Positions 31,598 through 42,365 of a stretch of 64,000 nucleotides of DNA are shown one piece after another. Positions within the stretch are counted from its first letter, which is position 1; every line of letters starts with the position of its first letter. The stretch spans positions 4,402,001 to 4,466,000 of the forward strand of contig NC_062971.1 in NCBI RefSeq assembly GCF_023078275.1. Direction: 5' to 3'. The notes under the pieces were generated by a model. It was given only the letters and a program-made list of their open reading frames with translations, was not told where the DNA came from and did not search any database. The position numbers and the translations under genes are program-made. This DNA comes from Leguminivora glycinivorella. Lineage: Eukaryota > Arthropoda > Insecta > Lepidoptera > Tortricidae.

Positions 31598-33114
31598 ATG
31601 AGTGTTGACGGGGTGAGTGACTCGAAAGGCATAGCAGAAGTTTTCAAGGATCACTTTCATGTACAATCACCGTTGGGACTGTCGTGTATTAAACCCGGTG
31701 CTCCGACCATCAATGACGCAGTAGGGATAAGATTTACAGCCAAAAATGTGGCTAATGCTATTAAATCGATCTCAAGAGGTAAATCTCCCGGTCATGATGG
31801 TCTGAGCATTGAGCATCTTCAGTATGCTGGTCCACACATATCACGAGTCCTAGCAATGTTCTATAATTTGTGTATGAGTCATTCATATCTGCCACCAAGC
31901 ATGCTAAAAACAATAGTGGTGCCGATAGTGAAAAATAAAACTGGTAATTTGTCAGATAAGAGTAACTATCGGCCCATTTCTCTTGCGACAGTCATTGCAA
32001 AAGTTTTTGACGCTATGCTTAATACACAGTTAGGCAAATACTTAAAGCTACATGATAACCAGTTTGGATTTCGACCTCAATTGTCTACAGAAAGTGCCAT
32101 ACTGAGTCTTAAACATACTGTCATGTATTATACTGACCGAGAGACCCCGGTATTTGGGTGCTTCCTTGACCTCTCCAGGGCTTTTGACCTGGTGTCCTAC
32201 GAAGTGCTATGGAAAAAGTTGGAGTCGATTAACTTGCCGCTAGAACTAATTAATATCCTTAAGTACTGGTATGGACATCAGGTAAATGCTGTCAGGTGGG
32301 CAGGAGCAGTGTCTGACGAGTATGGGTTGGAATGCGGGGTGAGGCAGGGCGGTCTAACTTCTCCCGCACTGTTCAACCTGTAATCGAACGACTTAATTGA
32401 GGCGCTCAGCAGTCAACATGCAGGATGTCAGGTAGACGGGGTCTGCGTTAATAATTTGAGCTACGCAGATAACATGGTGCTGTTGAGCGCATCAGTCTGT
32501 GGTCTCAGGCGGTTGTTAAAAATATGTGAAGCGTACGCAGTCAGTCACGGCTTGTGGCAAAAAGTAAATACATGGTCTTTGAGGCCCGCAATAGCGATGT
32601 TTCAAATGTACCTGCCGTTAGGCTTAACGGAACCCTTTTAGACAGAGTTCAGAATTTTAAGTACTTAGGGCACATTGTCACTGCGGACCTCAAGGACGAT
32701 GTTGATATGGAACGGGAGCGGAGAGCGTTGTGCGTCAGGGCGAACATGTTGGCTCGCAGGTTTGCTCGTTGTAGTAGTGAGGTGAAGGTAACGCTTTTTA
32801 AAGCGTACTGCACCTCGCTGTACACGTGCGGCCTGTGGGCGGACTACACGCAGAAGGCGTACAATGCTCTCCGCGTCCAGTATAATAACGCGTTCAGGTC
32901 GGTGTTGGGGTTACCCCGATACTGTAGCGCCTCGGGAATGTTTGCGGAGGCCCGCACGGCCTGTTTCCACACCACCATGCGATTGCGCGCCGCTGCGATG
33001 GTGCAGCGCGTGAGGGCCAGCTCTAACACTGTCTTGGCAATGATTGCTGACCGTCTTGACTGCCAGTACATAGTCCACTGTTGTAACAGGCATGTACGGA
33101 CTGGGGTCGGTTAA
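31598..33114 (+). pseudogene. Truncated, mutated LINE reverse transcriptase
   Basis: The reading frame carries non-LTR RT motifs: KSPGHDGLSIEHLQ, then NYRPISLATVIAKVFD, the fingers/palm motif FGFRPQLSTESA, motif A FLDLSRAFDL, motif B GVRQGGLTSPALFN and, further on, YADN where YADD is expected. A TAA at 32381-32383 interrupts the frame just after motif B. The same frame resumes to ~32545, and a small indel there shifts it so that 32554-33114 carries the thumb and C-terminus (FKYLGHIVTADL, FRSVLGLPRYCSA). There is no endonuclease domain, so the copy is 5'-truncated at about 31597. A stop, a frameshift and a changed catalytic residue make it inactive. Confidence 0.85.
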
Positions 33115-33310
33115 TATTTTTTTTTTTTTGATGTAAATATAAATGTAAATTGTTTTCATTTTAATTTAATTTAATGTTAATTAGTAAATTTAATTTAATG
33201 TAATTTAATTATAAGTTTTAATTTAATTTATTTATAATATAATATAGTATGGAATCAACCTGTATGAGCAATAATTGGCTTGAAATAAATGATTTTTTTT
33301 TTTTTATAAT
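33115..33310 (+). repeat. LINE 3' untranslated region
   Basis: AT-rich sequence with AATTTAATTTAATGT reiterations after the RT stop. It contains GCTTGAAATAAATGA, a polyadenylation-like signal before a T run at about 33292-33304. Presumed 3' UTR of the preceding LINE. Confidence 0.5.
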
Positions 33311-33487
33311 TAATAAATTTAATACTTAGTTTTAAGAAACATTTGCATGTCGTCATGACGATGACTGAATACTTTTACTTGTCTTCTTACACGAACATCT
33401 GTACCTTAGTTATAAGTATTCTAGCAAATAAATTTCTTATTCTTATTCTTATATTCTTATTCAATAAACGAATTTTTATCTTTTAAA

Positions 33488-33835
33488 TATAAAATAAATA
33501 TTATAGGACATTTTTACACTAAATCACTGATTCCCTCAGTAATCTCAAGAAGGCTTGTGTTGTGGGTACTCAGACAACGAGATATATAATATACAGATAC
33601 TTATATACCTCTATAGCAAACATCCATGACTCAGGAACAAATATTTTTTCTCATCACACAAACAAAAGCCCAGGACTGCGGATTTGTAGGCACTTTTTAT
33701 CTTTTATCTTAACTAAAATATGACTCCGAGATCCAAAGAGGATCTTGGCTTCCAAAACAAGAGAACGCTTCTTATCCCGATCCTGAGCCGCCTCCTGCCA
33801 ATTATCGGCTACAGCTGACGCAGATCCGCCACCAC
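33488..33835 (-). repeat. Partial SINE B followed by a LINE C-terminal scrap
   Basis: 33488-33690 matches the 3' two-thirds of SINE family B (minus), with a disrupted head. On the minus strand, 33835-33720 reads ADNWQEAAQDRDKKRSLVLE then AKILFGSRS, the same LINE polymerase C-terminus as at 35738 and 36788. Both are relicts. Confidence 0.55.
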
Positions 33836-33852
33836 TCTCCAGCCGTATCTGG

Positions 33853-34038
33853 GTACGTAGCTAAAAATGTACGAATGCTCACGATAATATTTGTTTATAG
33901 AAATAGAAATCGTTTAGAATAGAAATGTAACTATCTACTTCTATTGCTCTTGCGTGTTGACGCGACACTCGCGACAGAGCCAGACTGCATTTCTGTCGGC
34001 GTCTGGCGTCGGCGATTGCCATTGGGCTACGCTGGCTG
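33853..34038. repeat. MITE family H copy
   Basis: From GGGTACGTAGCTAAAAATGT to GCCATTGGGCTACGC, with GTCGGCGTCTGGCGTCGGCG inside. A ~13-base internal repeat (TAGAAATAGAAAT / TAGAATAGAAAT) separates it slightly from 17420-17580. Confidence 0.6.
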
Positions 34039-34044
34039 GACCGA

Positions 34045-35205
34045 GGCCGACCCACCCGGGCGGCCACTTTCCACAAAAAAAAATCAAATGAATTAAGATT
34101 TATGTTCTTAATTATTCAGCGCAGAATTTTGATTACCTTATTATAATTATTTTTTAGAGCACGTAAAAATTGTTATTTCATTTAAGAAGATTTTAATGTA
34201 TGTTAAATTATACCAAACTTTAACGATAAAGTACATAGCAATAACTAAATTAGTAGCCAATAGAGACCAACATTAAAGAGCACAGATTTAGATCATCAAA
34301 CTGCTTGATATATTTTAACTGTGTCGTCGTATTGTTTCGGAATCCCGTTCGAGTTCAATGCGTTTTTAATTTGGTAAATGTTTATTTTAATCCCGCGAAT
34401 GGATACTGTGAGTTTTTTTGTTTATGTAAGTTTTCATTTATTTTAAAGCAATTATGAATTGTTATTTGTGTAAAACACATGTTTCGTTTATTTTGTTGTT
34501 ATTTTTTATATAATATTATGGTTTAAAAATGTTGTGTTTTGCGTCATCTGAGATTGGAAGTGTTTTAAAATACCTTAAGTGAATATTTGGCGTAAGTGAG
34601 GAAATCAAAAATATTTTTTTTATTTGAAATTTTTTCTTAGTTTTCTGTAGGTATATTGATATAAATAACATTCGGTCGTATTTTAATTTATAGCCACCCA
34701 TTCCGAATTTATTCTTTTTCGCACTTTTATCGTAATGTACTATTCTAATGTCACCTCATCATGCGTAGGAAGGCTTTATATACGGACAAGATATAAAATA
34801 TAGATTAGCCTGAATAAAATACAAAGAAACGAAGCAAACGCATCTGCATTACTTCCGCGCCATTACACCGCCTTATCCTTTCAGGTTTCATACGGACAGG
34901 TTGTGCTGAATACCTTTTCAGATATGGGAAATGGGTTCTTTTTATAAGTTTTATAATAGTTTACTTTATACGATAAAAAAGAAAACACGAATACCTAAGC
35001 AAAATATAAAAAAATACGTTGTAATTTCTTTGAATATTTCGTACTTCTTATAGTGTTTTTGGCACCTTCACTGAAAGTACTTTAGTATCAGTCTCACCAG
35101 TACAATAAACTTATTGTACTGGTGATAATGACTATAACAGCATGACCGATTTGTACCGAGAAAATACCTAGAAATATGTTCTAGCAGCTTGGTTCAAAGG
35201 TGTAG
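34045..35205. other. No recognisable feature
   Basis: Very AT-rich, stop-dense sequence. Only a short palindrome around 35096-35125 (CCAGTACAATAAAC/GTTTATTGTACTGG-like) stands out. Confidence 0.4.
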
Positions 35206-35223
35206 ATGTGATTTTATTTAATA

Positions 35224-35451
35224 CTAGCTTTTGCCCGCGGCTTCGCTCGCGTTATAAGCTCCGTACAAACTTCCACCCCTCCAATTTAGGGAAACGGGGG
35301 GTTAGAAAAAGACAAAAAGTAGCCTATGTCACATTTGGAACCTTGAACTATCTCCACTTAAAAAAATCACGTCAACTCATCGCTCCGTTTTGCCGTGAAA
35401 TACGGACAAACACACAGACACACACACTCCCATTTATAATATTAGTATGGA
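35224..35451 (-). mobile_element. Helitron-like non-autonomous element with canonical ends
   Basis: On the minus strand it starts TCCATACTAATATTATAAAT after an A and ends with the hairpin-forming CGCGAGCGAAGCCGCGGGC, then AAAAGCTAG followed by T. Insertion between A and T with 5' TC and 3' CTAG matches Helitron rules. It is 228 bp and non-coding. Sister copies: 5068-5305 and 55853-56033. Confidence 0.75.
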
Positions 35452-35737
35452 TTAAAATAAGAAGTGGGACTAATCTTTAGGATTTTCCAAAAAGAGTTAA
35501 ACAACAAGTTAAAGTTTTTTTTTATTAAAGGTAGGTTTCAAAAGCTCTTCATTTTACCGAACATATCCAAGTGTATTTTTCAAGGATTTTAAAACTCGAT
35601 TCAATATGGATGAGATCCATTAGTCTCAAAAGTGACGTTGACGAAATCAGCGAAAACAATTTGTACATACATAAATCTAAAAACTATAACACAAAAGGCT
35701 AGGTCACCTTGAAATGATTAGTGAAGATCGGGCAGTC

Positions 35738-35935
35738 AAAAGAGCGTACTTGGGAAGACCGAATGGATGCCGTCCTGCAGGTCACCCAAAATATCGTTGA
35801 ACGAGAGTGGAGGTTGACCTCCGTGAGCTCGGCGTCGGCGAAAGCTGGCGCGATGCCGCTCAAGACCGAGCAAAGTGTCGTGCTCTTGTGTTGGAGGCCA
35901 AAACTCATTTTGGGTTATCGCGCCAGCCAAGTAAG
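35738..35935 (+). pseudogene. LINE polymerase C-terminal fragment with nonsense codon
   Basis: The frame reads KRAYLGRPNGCRPAGHPKYR then TGA where Trp is expected. It continues VDLRELGVGESWRDAAQDRA then KCRALVLEAKTHFGLSRQ. This is the C-terminal tail of a common insect LINE polymerase. It has no upstream RT domain. Related scraps lie at 33720-33835 and 36788-36878 (both minus). Confidence 0.65.
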
Positions 35936-36034
35936 TATAACACAAAACCGTTGTATTCACATCCACGTAAGCAGACAACTGTGAACTAAATCAACACCCA
36001 GGGGTTCATTACAGAATCGAGCCCATCAAACTCT

Positions 36035-36730
36035 GCCGGAGTTACTAACTAATACTTTCACAGGTGGCCGCTCTGTTGCCGCCTCGTATTTGTATGGAGA
36101 TTGCCGTAACTTTTGGGGTCGAAAGCCGCTACGATGCGTTAACTACACAATAAACAACATTAAAACAGTAACCAAAACACAGATTTTTTTGTGATAAACA
36201 TACAATTAAGAGTAAGTTTGTACATTTCCGATTTTGATAAAAATTGGTAGGCTAATAGAGTCCATGATTCTGATCAAGATCCACTAGGTTTCTAAAAATG
36301 CCCCAGGTACCTTGTATGAAACTTTCCTTTTTTGTTGCCGAAAATGTATAGAAATCTGGTAACAAAAGAGGAAGGTTTCATAAAAAGTACCTGGGACATT
36401 TTGGGAAACCTAGGGGATTTTGCTCAGCATCATGGGATTCTATCAGCCTACGAATTTTTCAAAATCGGAGACGTGATCCAAATGTACAAACTTTTCGGGA
36501 ATTGCTGTTAAATTCCTTTACTAGGATCCGAACCTGTGACCTGATGCTTCACAGGCCTGATGGATCATTGATAGGGCTTACACTACCAAACTCGGGTGGT
36601 GACTAACTAATACTTTCACAGCGGCCACCGCTCTGTTGCCGCCTCGTATTTGTATGGAGATTGCCTTAACTTTTGGGGTCGAAAGCCGCTACGATGCGTT
36701 AACTACACAATAAACAACAAAACAGTAAAT
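36035..36730. repeat. Direct repeats flanking a foldback insertion
   Basis: 36040-36178 and 36599-36728 are ~130-bp near-identical direct repeats (GCTCTGTTGCCGCCTCGTAT, AACTTTTGGGGTCGAAAGCC, GCTACGATGCGTTAACTAC). Between them is an element with inverted arms (36203-36325 and 36370-36492) that start and end with AAGTTTGTACATTT. A tRNA-like stretch (36515-36580, minus) carries a B-box-like AGGTTCGGATCCT. Confidence 0.7.
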
Positions 36731-36787
36731 AAGCATGCCTGTAGTCGCTACTACTTAAATCTCTTTGGTTTGAAATACTACTACTAC

Positions 36788-36878
36788 TACTTATTGGCGC
36801 AGCGACCCAAAATGAGTCTTGGCCTCCGACACGAGTGCACGCCAATCATCCCGATCCTTAGCGACGTCCCTCCAGTGA
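36788..36878 (-). pseudogene. LINE polymerase C-terminal scrap
   Basis: The minus strand reads WRDVAKDRDDWRALVSEAKT then HFGSLRQ before a stop, which is the same terminus as at 35738 but better conserved. Confidence 0.6.
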
Positions 36879-37249
36879 ATATGAATATGCGGCGGGTTAA
36901 AAAAAACTGCCATGTAAAAAAATACTCGTTACGACACCGACAAGAGACAGAAACCGATTTGGTTTGAAATAGTCCTGACAATTTAGGACGTTCTGCGTGC
37001 TCCGAAGATACCATTGCGGTGCGGTAGATGTATCTATAGATTGCACTAATGTATTATATGAATTTTTAATATTTGCGTACTTTTTTACAACTGATCCTCA
37101 GTTGCCCAACTATAGTTACTCAGTTCTGTCATAATGGACGATATTGTCAGGAACTGATAGGTCACGATCATTCGGCTAGCTGGCCCATTAAACTTCTTAA
37201 ATTATTTATAACCACACTAAATTTTTTCGCGTTTTGTACACATTCTTAA

Positions 37250-37660
37250 AGTTACTAACGGGTCGAACGTGTATTCCGGAAAAGGGTGTAATAATTTTAT
37301 TTTATCGCGTTCGACCCGTTAGTGACATTAAATATTGAAAATCACTTTTTTCCGTACTGTTTCGACCCAGTGTGCTATGACAGCTCCTGTTAATTGCCAC
37401 CCAGGCCTCTGAGAATTACGAGTAGGTACACTAGTTCAGAGTACAGGGACGGTCGGTTACGTGTACACTTCGCGTAAAAAGGTCTCTCTTTCAACTGTGT
37501 AATACGGACTTACGCCCTTTTGCCTCTGAGATGGTGCTTGGAAGTAAGGAGAGTTGGGCGTACTCATTATAAAAGGGGCTTCCTTACAACTGTATTATGC
37601 GGAGTTACATCCTTTTGCCTTTGAGATGGTGCTAGTAAGGAGTGCTAATTAGGTACTCAA
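37250..37660. repeat. Hairpin and short direct repeats
   Basis: ACTAACGGGTCGAACG at 37255 is mirrored by CGTTCGACCCGTTAGT near 37325. Then two ~75-bp diverged direct repeats follow (TACGCCCTTTTGCCTCTGAG, AGATGGTGCTTGGAAGTAAG at 37510-37560, against TACATCCTTTTGCCTTTGAG at 37604 onward). Confidence 0.55.
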
Positions 37661-38434
37661 CTATCTGTGGAGGCTTCTGAGGTATGTGGTTAACAAACTT
37701 GAATGTAGGCCATATAGGTACGCGTGATTCTTGCAGTTAGTCGATTTGAAGTATAACAGTTACAAAAAAAATGTCACTAGAAATATGCCCGAATTATACT
37801 TTCTATGGGACGATAAATATTTAGGTAAGTACTACTATATTTTTTTAATTTACCAAATTTTCTATTGCCGAAAACTGCTTGCATTGCAAACTACCTACAA
37901 TATATTATATTATCAGTGATTGATGGAGTGATTATCTTTCCGAACAGACTAACTACAAGATGAACATAAATATAGCGTGGACCCTGTTTATAGTATACAT
38001 ATATACAACCTTTATTTACTTTACAATATATACCAACTCATTCATTCTAGCGCGGCTACTGGTCTGTCATTGAATGACTGAATGTCAAAGATAACTAAAA
38101 GTCAGTGTCATTTCAAACTAACAGAAAATTATTATTCATATTTTAATAGCAGTGTAAACCAAAAAAAATATAGTGCAGTGCTGCAGCTGCAGAGAAACGC
38201 AGAGGCCTCTGCCCGCAAGCCCAACTGGCAGAACCGGGTAAGTTAGCATAACTTAACCTTTTGTTACTACAAATGTCCATGAGCGACTGTAATTCTGATC
38301 TATTTGCTCGATAGCATCCTATATCGTAAAACAAAGTTGTACCTAGCGTTCAAAACCTTTATTTATTCAATGTGGCAGCCTCGTGGTCCTTTGCCAATGA
38401 CAAGTGTATTACATAGATATAAAAAACATTTATA
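37661..38434. other. No recognisable feature
   Basis: AT-rich sequence with a few short ORFs lacking motifs. No repeat hallmark recognised. Confidence 0.35.
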
Positions 38435-38767
38435 AAGATAAAGATAAGATAAAATTTATTTCATAGAAAAATATCTAAAATTAAAACAATCACAATTCTC
38501 TTAAATAATGCTTAAAAACTATTAATATAGGTACAAACATGGTTTAGAAAGACATAAATAACAAAAAAGTCTTGTATGCAAAAATTTTAAGCAGGTCAAC
38601 ATAATATTATTTTACGCCAATACCTAAACTAAGTAACTTAATACGCCAATACCTAAACTAAATAATCTTAGGCATTTCGTGTTAGTAGGTCAGTATAATG
38701 TAGTTAGGTGCTTATTGAGCAAAACAATAAAGGTTATAAACTGTAAGTAAGTAGGTTTACATTAACT
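38435..38767 (-). repeat. Putative LINE 3' tail in minus orientation
   Basis: Read on the minus strand it ends ATGAAATAAATTTTATCTTA then TCTTTATCTTTA, a polyadenylation-like signal plus a TTATC microtail typical of LINE 3' ends. It lies downstream, in the same orientation, of the ORF1 at 42366-43592. It could be the 3' end of that LINE, separated from it by the LTR element and repeat G. Confidence 0.4.
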
Positions 38768-39228
38768 TGTAGAACGGGGGTGGCGGGGCGCGAAGTGAAG
38801 AGAAAGCCGAGCGGTACTAGCAACAAGTTTAATACAACTAAGGACCTATAGTCTAGAATTTAGGAACACTACCTGGACCTAGGTGACCTAACCAGGGTAG
38901 GTGCACTAGGGAACAGGTAAGGTTTATTAGCTCTCAGACACCTAAGCGCTTAAACACGGTTAAGGCACCAGGCGTGCATCGAACTATTCCCTGCCGCGAA
39001 AGTTCAACGATTCCCGACCGAGGCCGGAGGGTCATGTTTCTACGTTGACCAAACGTTAGCGTGTTCTATTTTTTCCACTGGCGCCATCTATTGGTGCACC
39101 GCGGGAACACTAAGGAAACATGCAAGGCGCAGATGCGTCGGCGCGTCGGCTGCGCTGCACCCAACGCTGTGTACGTAGTTCGATACTATTAGCGACAGAT
39201 GGTGTTGTGTGGCGGTAGTGGTACTACA
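38768..39228 (-). repeat. 3' LTR (TGT...ACA)
   Basis: Starts TGTAGAACGGGGGTGGCGG and ends GGTAGTGGTACTACA on the plus strand. The polypurine tract of the element adjoins it at 39229-39245. Same length as the other LTR. Confidence 0.95.
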
Positions 39229-39445
39229 ACTCTCCCCCTATGTCCACGCAGGCGTCCCGACAAGTAGGACATAAATCAGTAGTCTGTGTGTAGGCTGGAA
39301 CATGATCTGCCACACAGTTTGGTTACTGCAGGCGTAGCTTTCTTGGGAAGCGTTGTTACAGTAGCATCTTATACATTTAACCTAAAGAGAATCAGTCTTC
39401 AATGAAGGTAGAGGCGGTCATCCTATTTCCTTCTCAACAGCCGTC

Positions 39446-41052
39446 CTACGCTGTGACGTCAAGCGATGAGAATGTTGTCGATGGGAACAGTGCATCATCG
39501 AGACCCTCCAAATCACATTCTGCATCGTAATCCTGTAGCGAGACTCTTGCGTCTTCATAGAGAGCTTCCAGGATGGGAGAGTAATTCGCCGGGTACTCCG
39601 GTCGAGGCCTAGGTTTTTTCTTAGGAGGAGAAGGAGCGTCAATCTTAATCAGTGGTCCGTATGAGCGGCACGTGTTGCTCCCTTCCGGTAGAGATGGTGA
39701 CTGAAGAAGCTCAGGAGTCATGACAGCCAGGGTGGTCTTACTGTCGTAATTGACGAAACTTTCCGGGTAAAGTTCAAATACCTGAGTAGGATCGTCAAGG
39801 AAGTTCCAAGTGCTCTGTGCTAAGCTGATATCAATGCGTGCATCTTGAATGAATCCCACCCCTAGTAAAGTTTTGTTCCGACGTGACTCGGGGAAAACTA
39901 GGAGAGTTGTGACAACCGTGCGATCATTGATTTTGACAGGCACCTGGGTAACCAATACCATCTGGCGCTTTGACTCGCCGTCAGCGAGCGTTATTCCGAC
40001 CTCATACTCCTTGAACGGGAATCCTTTTTTCTTCAGCTCACAGTACAGTGAATACGACGCAACGCTAGACTTCGCACAGGTGTCCAGGAACACTGCACCA
40101 GTTATTCCAGCAATTTCAACAAATATCACCGGACGATCCCTGGCGTCGATAACAGCATCTACCGAACAAAACCCGATGTCCGGCTGAGGTTTTTGGCTCT
40201 TGTTTGCGTGACACGTTGGGCAGTTGGTCCTCACAACTCCAGGGGCCCCGCAGCCATAACATTTAAACCTCGGAGCAGAAAGTGACGGAGCTTGAGTCAC
40301 TGCCGCTGAAGTAGAGGTTTCAGTACCGTTACCCTCTTTCAATTCGTTGGCTCGTTGGAGCTTCCTGCAGTTTTCAACTGAGTGCCCAAAATTACGGCAG
40401 TACCTACATTTAGTCTTCTTTATGTCAGGTTTCGTGGTGGTTGCGATGTCAACTGGTGGCTCTACTACAGTCTGGACAGCGCCGGCGTCCTTTTCCTTTA
40501 GTACGAGCTCGGCCGCTTTCGCTGCCTTGGATAAGTCCTTGAAATCTTTTATGTCTGCGCGCGGAACCTTATCTCGTATGTCTAAGCGCAGCAAGCCGTA
40601 TATTAGGTCAAGTTGCTGTGTCTCACTGTGACCTGGACTAGGGAGCTGGGAAAACAGCATCCTCTTACGTCTAACAAAATCATCAGTAGTCGTTCCCTTA
40701 GCTTGCTTTTCCTGCGTTATATCCAAATATATTTGGTAGGGCTCGCGAGCAGGCGCAAAGTACTCTCGCAGACGAGTTTCAAAATCAGACCACGTAGTTA
40801 CCTCATTTTCACTCCTAACCACCAAACTCCAGCTTCACCTTTGAGTAGAAGAGGTAATTCGCTCAAAGCTGTCACGTCGCCTAGGTCTGCGGAGCGTTTG
40901 AAAATATTTATTGCAGAGAGAAACGCTTCCACAACCTCGGCATTCTTTTCACCACTATATGTGTACTTGCAATAGATGAACGACCCCCTGTTTGGTTGCG
41001 GCGCAACTGGCATCCTCTCCAATAGTTGCGTAAATTGCTCGGGCGATAGCAT
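39446..41052 (-). CDS. Retrotransposon gag with protease-like domain, one frameshift
   Basis: The likely start is the ATG at 41052 (MLSPEQFTQLLERM), within a frame open from 41211. The first frame ends at 40798 just after the capsid signature LLLKGEAGVWWL. The rest is in another frame, reached by a one-base shift at a GTGAAAATG tract near 40810. That second frame (459 codons) carries WSDFETRLREYF, a CCHC knuckle (CRYCRNFGHSVENC, 140-153), a second knuckle-like CYGCGAPGVVRTNC with V for H (189-202), and a protease-like LDTCAKSSVAS (248 onward; C for the usual G). An acidic tail ends at 39446. The shift may be a mutation, a homopolymer error or recoding; the tract is not a canonical slippery heptamer. 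Confidence 0.85.
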
Positions 41053-41287
41053 CTTGGGGGTGTTCTCTTGAAACTTGTAACACGACCGGCACGAGTAACC
41101 ACAAAAGTTGGACTCTTCAATTTCGCAGATCCGCCTCTTCCGCTCATTAAATAGGTCGTCTTGCGTAGCGTAGCTTGTGATGCGACGGTAACAACACGAA
41201 GGTCGTAGCACGCCAATGACGTCACAGGCTCCGTAGCACGATGTCGTAGCAAATCCCGTAGCACCACGATGACGTCACGCAGACTAG

Positions 41288-41305
41288 CCTCACGGAGGGC
41301 GCCAC
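41288..41305 (-). other. tRNA primer-binding site
   Basis: On the minus strand TGGCGCCCTCCGTGAGGC lies one base after the 5' LTR. The first eight bases match those of elements primed by tRNA-Lys. The remaining bases do not match a tRNA that I can name. Confidence 0.7.
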
Positions 41306-41766
41306 TGTAGAACGGGGGTGGCGGGGCGCGAAGTGAAGAGAAAGCCGAGCGGTACTAGCAACAAGTTTAATACAACTAAGGACCTATAGTCTAGAATTTA
41401 GGAACACTACCTGGACCTAGGTGACCTAACCAGGGTAGGTGCACTAGGGAACAGGTAAGGTTTATTAGCTCTCAGACACCTAAGCGCTTAAACACGGTTA
41501 AGGCACCAGGCGTGCATCGAACTATTCCCTGCCGCGAAAGTTCAACGATTCCCGACCGAGGCCGGAGGGTCATGTTTCTACGTTGACCAAACGTTAGCGT
41601 GTTCTATTTTTTCCACTGGCGCCATCTATTGGTGCACCGCGGGAACACTAAGGAAACATGCAAGGCGCAGATGCGTCGGCGCGTCGGCTGCGCTGCACCC
41701 AACGCTGTGTACGTAGTTCGATACTATTAGCGACAGATGGTGTTGTGTGGCGGTAGTGGTACTACA
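41306..41766 (-). repeat. 5' LTR (TGT...ACA)
   Basis: Matches 38768-39228 base for base as far as I could read, which implies recent insertion. It should contain the element's promoter in minus orientation. Confidence 0.95.
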
Positions 41767-41870
41767 AACTTAAATAAGTGATAATAAAACGTTTCTCCTT
41801 AGACATAGTATAAATAACAGGGTAGGGTTTTAGCAGGTGCCGTCATAATCTATGGTATTTAAATACCTTA

Positions 41871-42365
41871 ATATCTGGGCAACCGAGCTTCGCTCGGTTC
41901 TGTTTCGTATCCTTGACATGTGTCGCCATCTAGTTCAAAAATGAATAGTACCTACATCGAGCGAAAGAATTCTCAGCCTTAACAACACAACTACTGCACA
42001 CGAGATGGCGCGCATTTCGCCACAAAAACTCAAATAGTGTATTTTCTATTCGTTTTAGCCTTGACCTGTGTCGCCATCTAGTGTTTGCAATAAATAGTAC
42101 TTACATCGACCGAAAGAATTCTGTCTTAACAGTACAACTACTGCACACGAGATGGCGCGCGAAGAAAAACGCATGAAAACTCGAAAATTCGCGTTTTCCG
42201 GGACCTAAGGATAAGTTAGACCGATTTTTCACCCCCAAAAACCCCCACATAACAAATTTCTGCGAAATCGTTAGAGCGGTTTCCGAGATCGTCAGTGTAA
42301 ATAAATATATATATAAATAAATAAATAAATATACAAGAATTGCTCGTTTAAAAGTATAAGATAAG
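41871..42365 (+). repeat. ~490-bp interspersed repeat family G, copy 3
   Basis: Nearly identical to 26683-27189. Its right edge cuts the LINE ORF1 at 42366 within the codons after the third zinc-knuckle-like motif, so it inserted into (or was joined to) the LINE after the LINE arrived. Confidence 0.75.

Larger units (their letters stand above)
38768..41766 (-). mobile_element. Young gag-only LTR retrotransposon
   Basis: Two 461-bp direct LTRs (38768-39228 and 41306-41766), which I could not distinguish by eye, flank a 2077-bp interior. AACT occurs immediately outside both (38764-38767 and 41767-41770). On the minus strand the interior starts with a primer-binding site one base after the LTR (TGGCGCCCTCCGTGAGGC) and ends in a polypurine tract (AGGGGGAGAGT) next to the 3' LTR. 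The only coding sequence is gag plus a protease-like domain; no RT, RNase H or integrase exists. It must be mobilised in trans. Confidence 0.92.

Noticed and set aside
32911..33159. Minus-strand frame opposite the LINE C-terminus
   Set aside because: Antisense shadow without motif.
40347..40975. Plus-strand frames opposite the LTR element gag
   Set aside because: Antisense shadows of the gag coding sequence.
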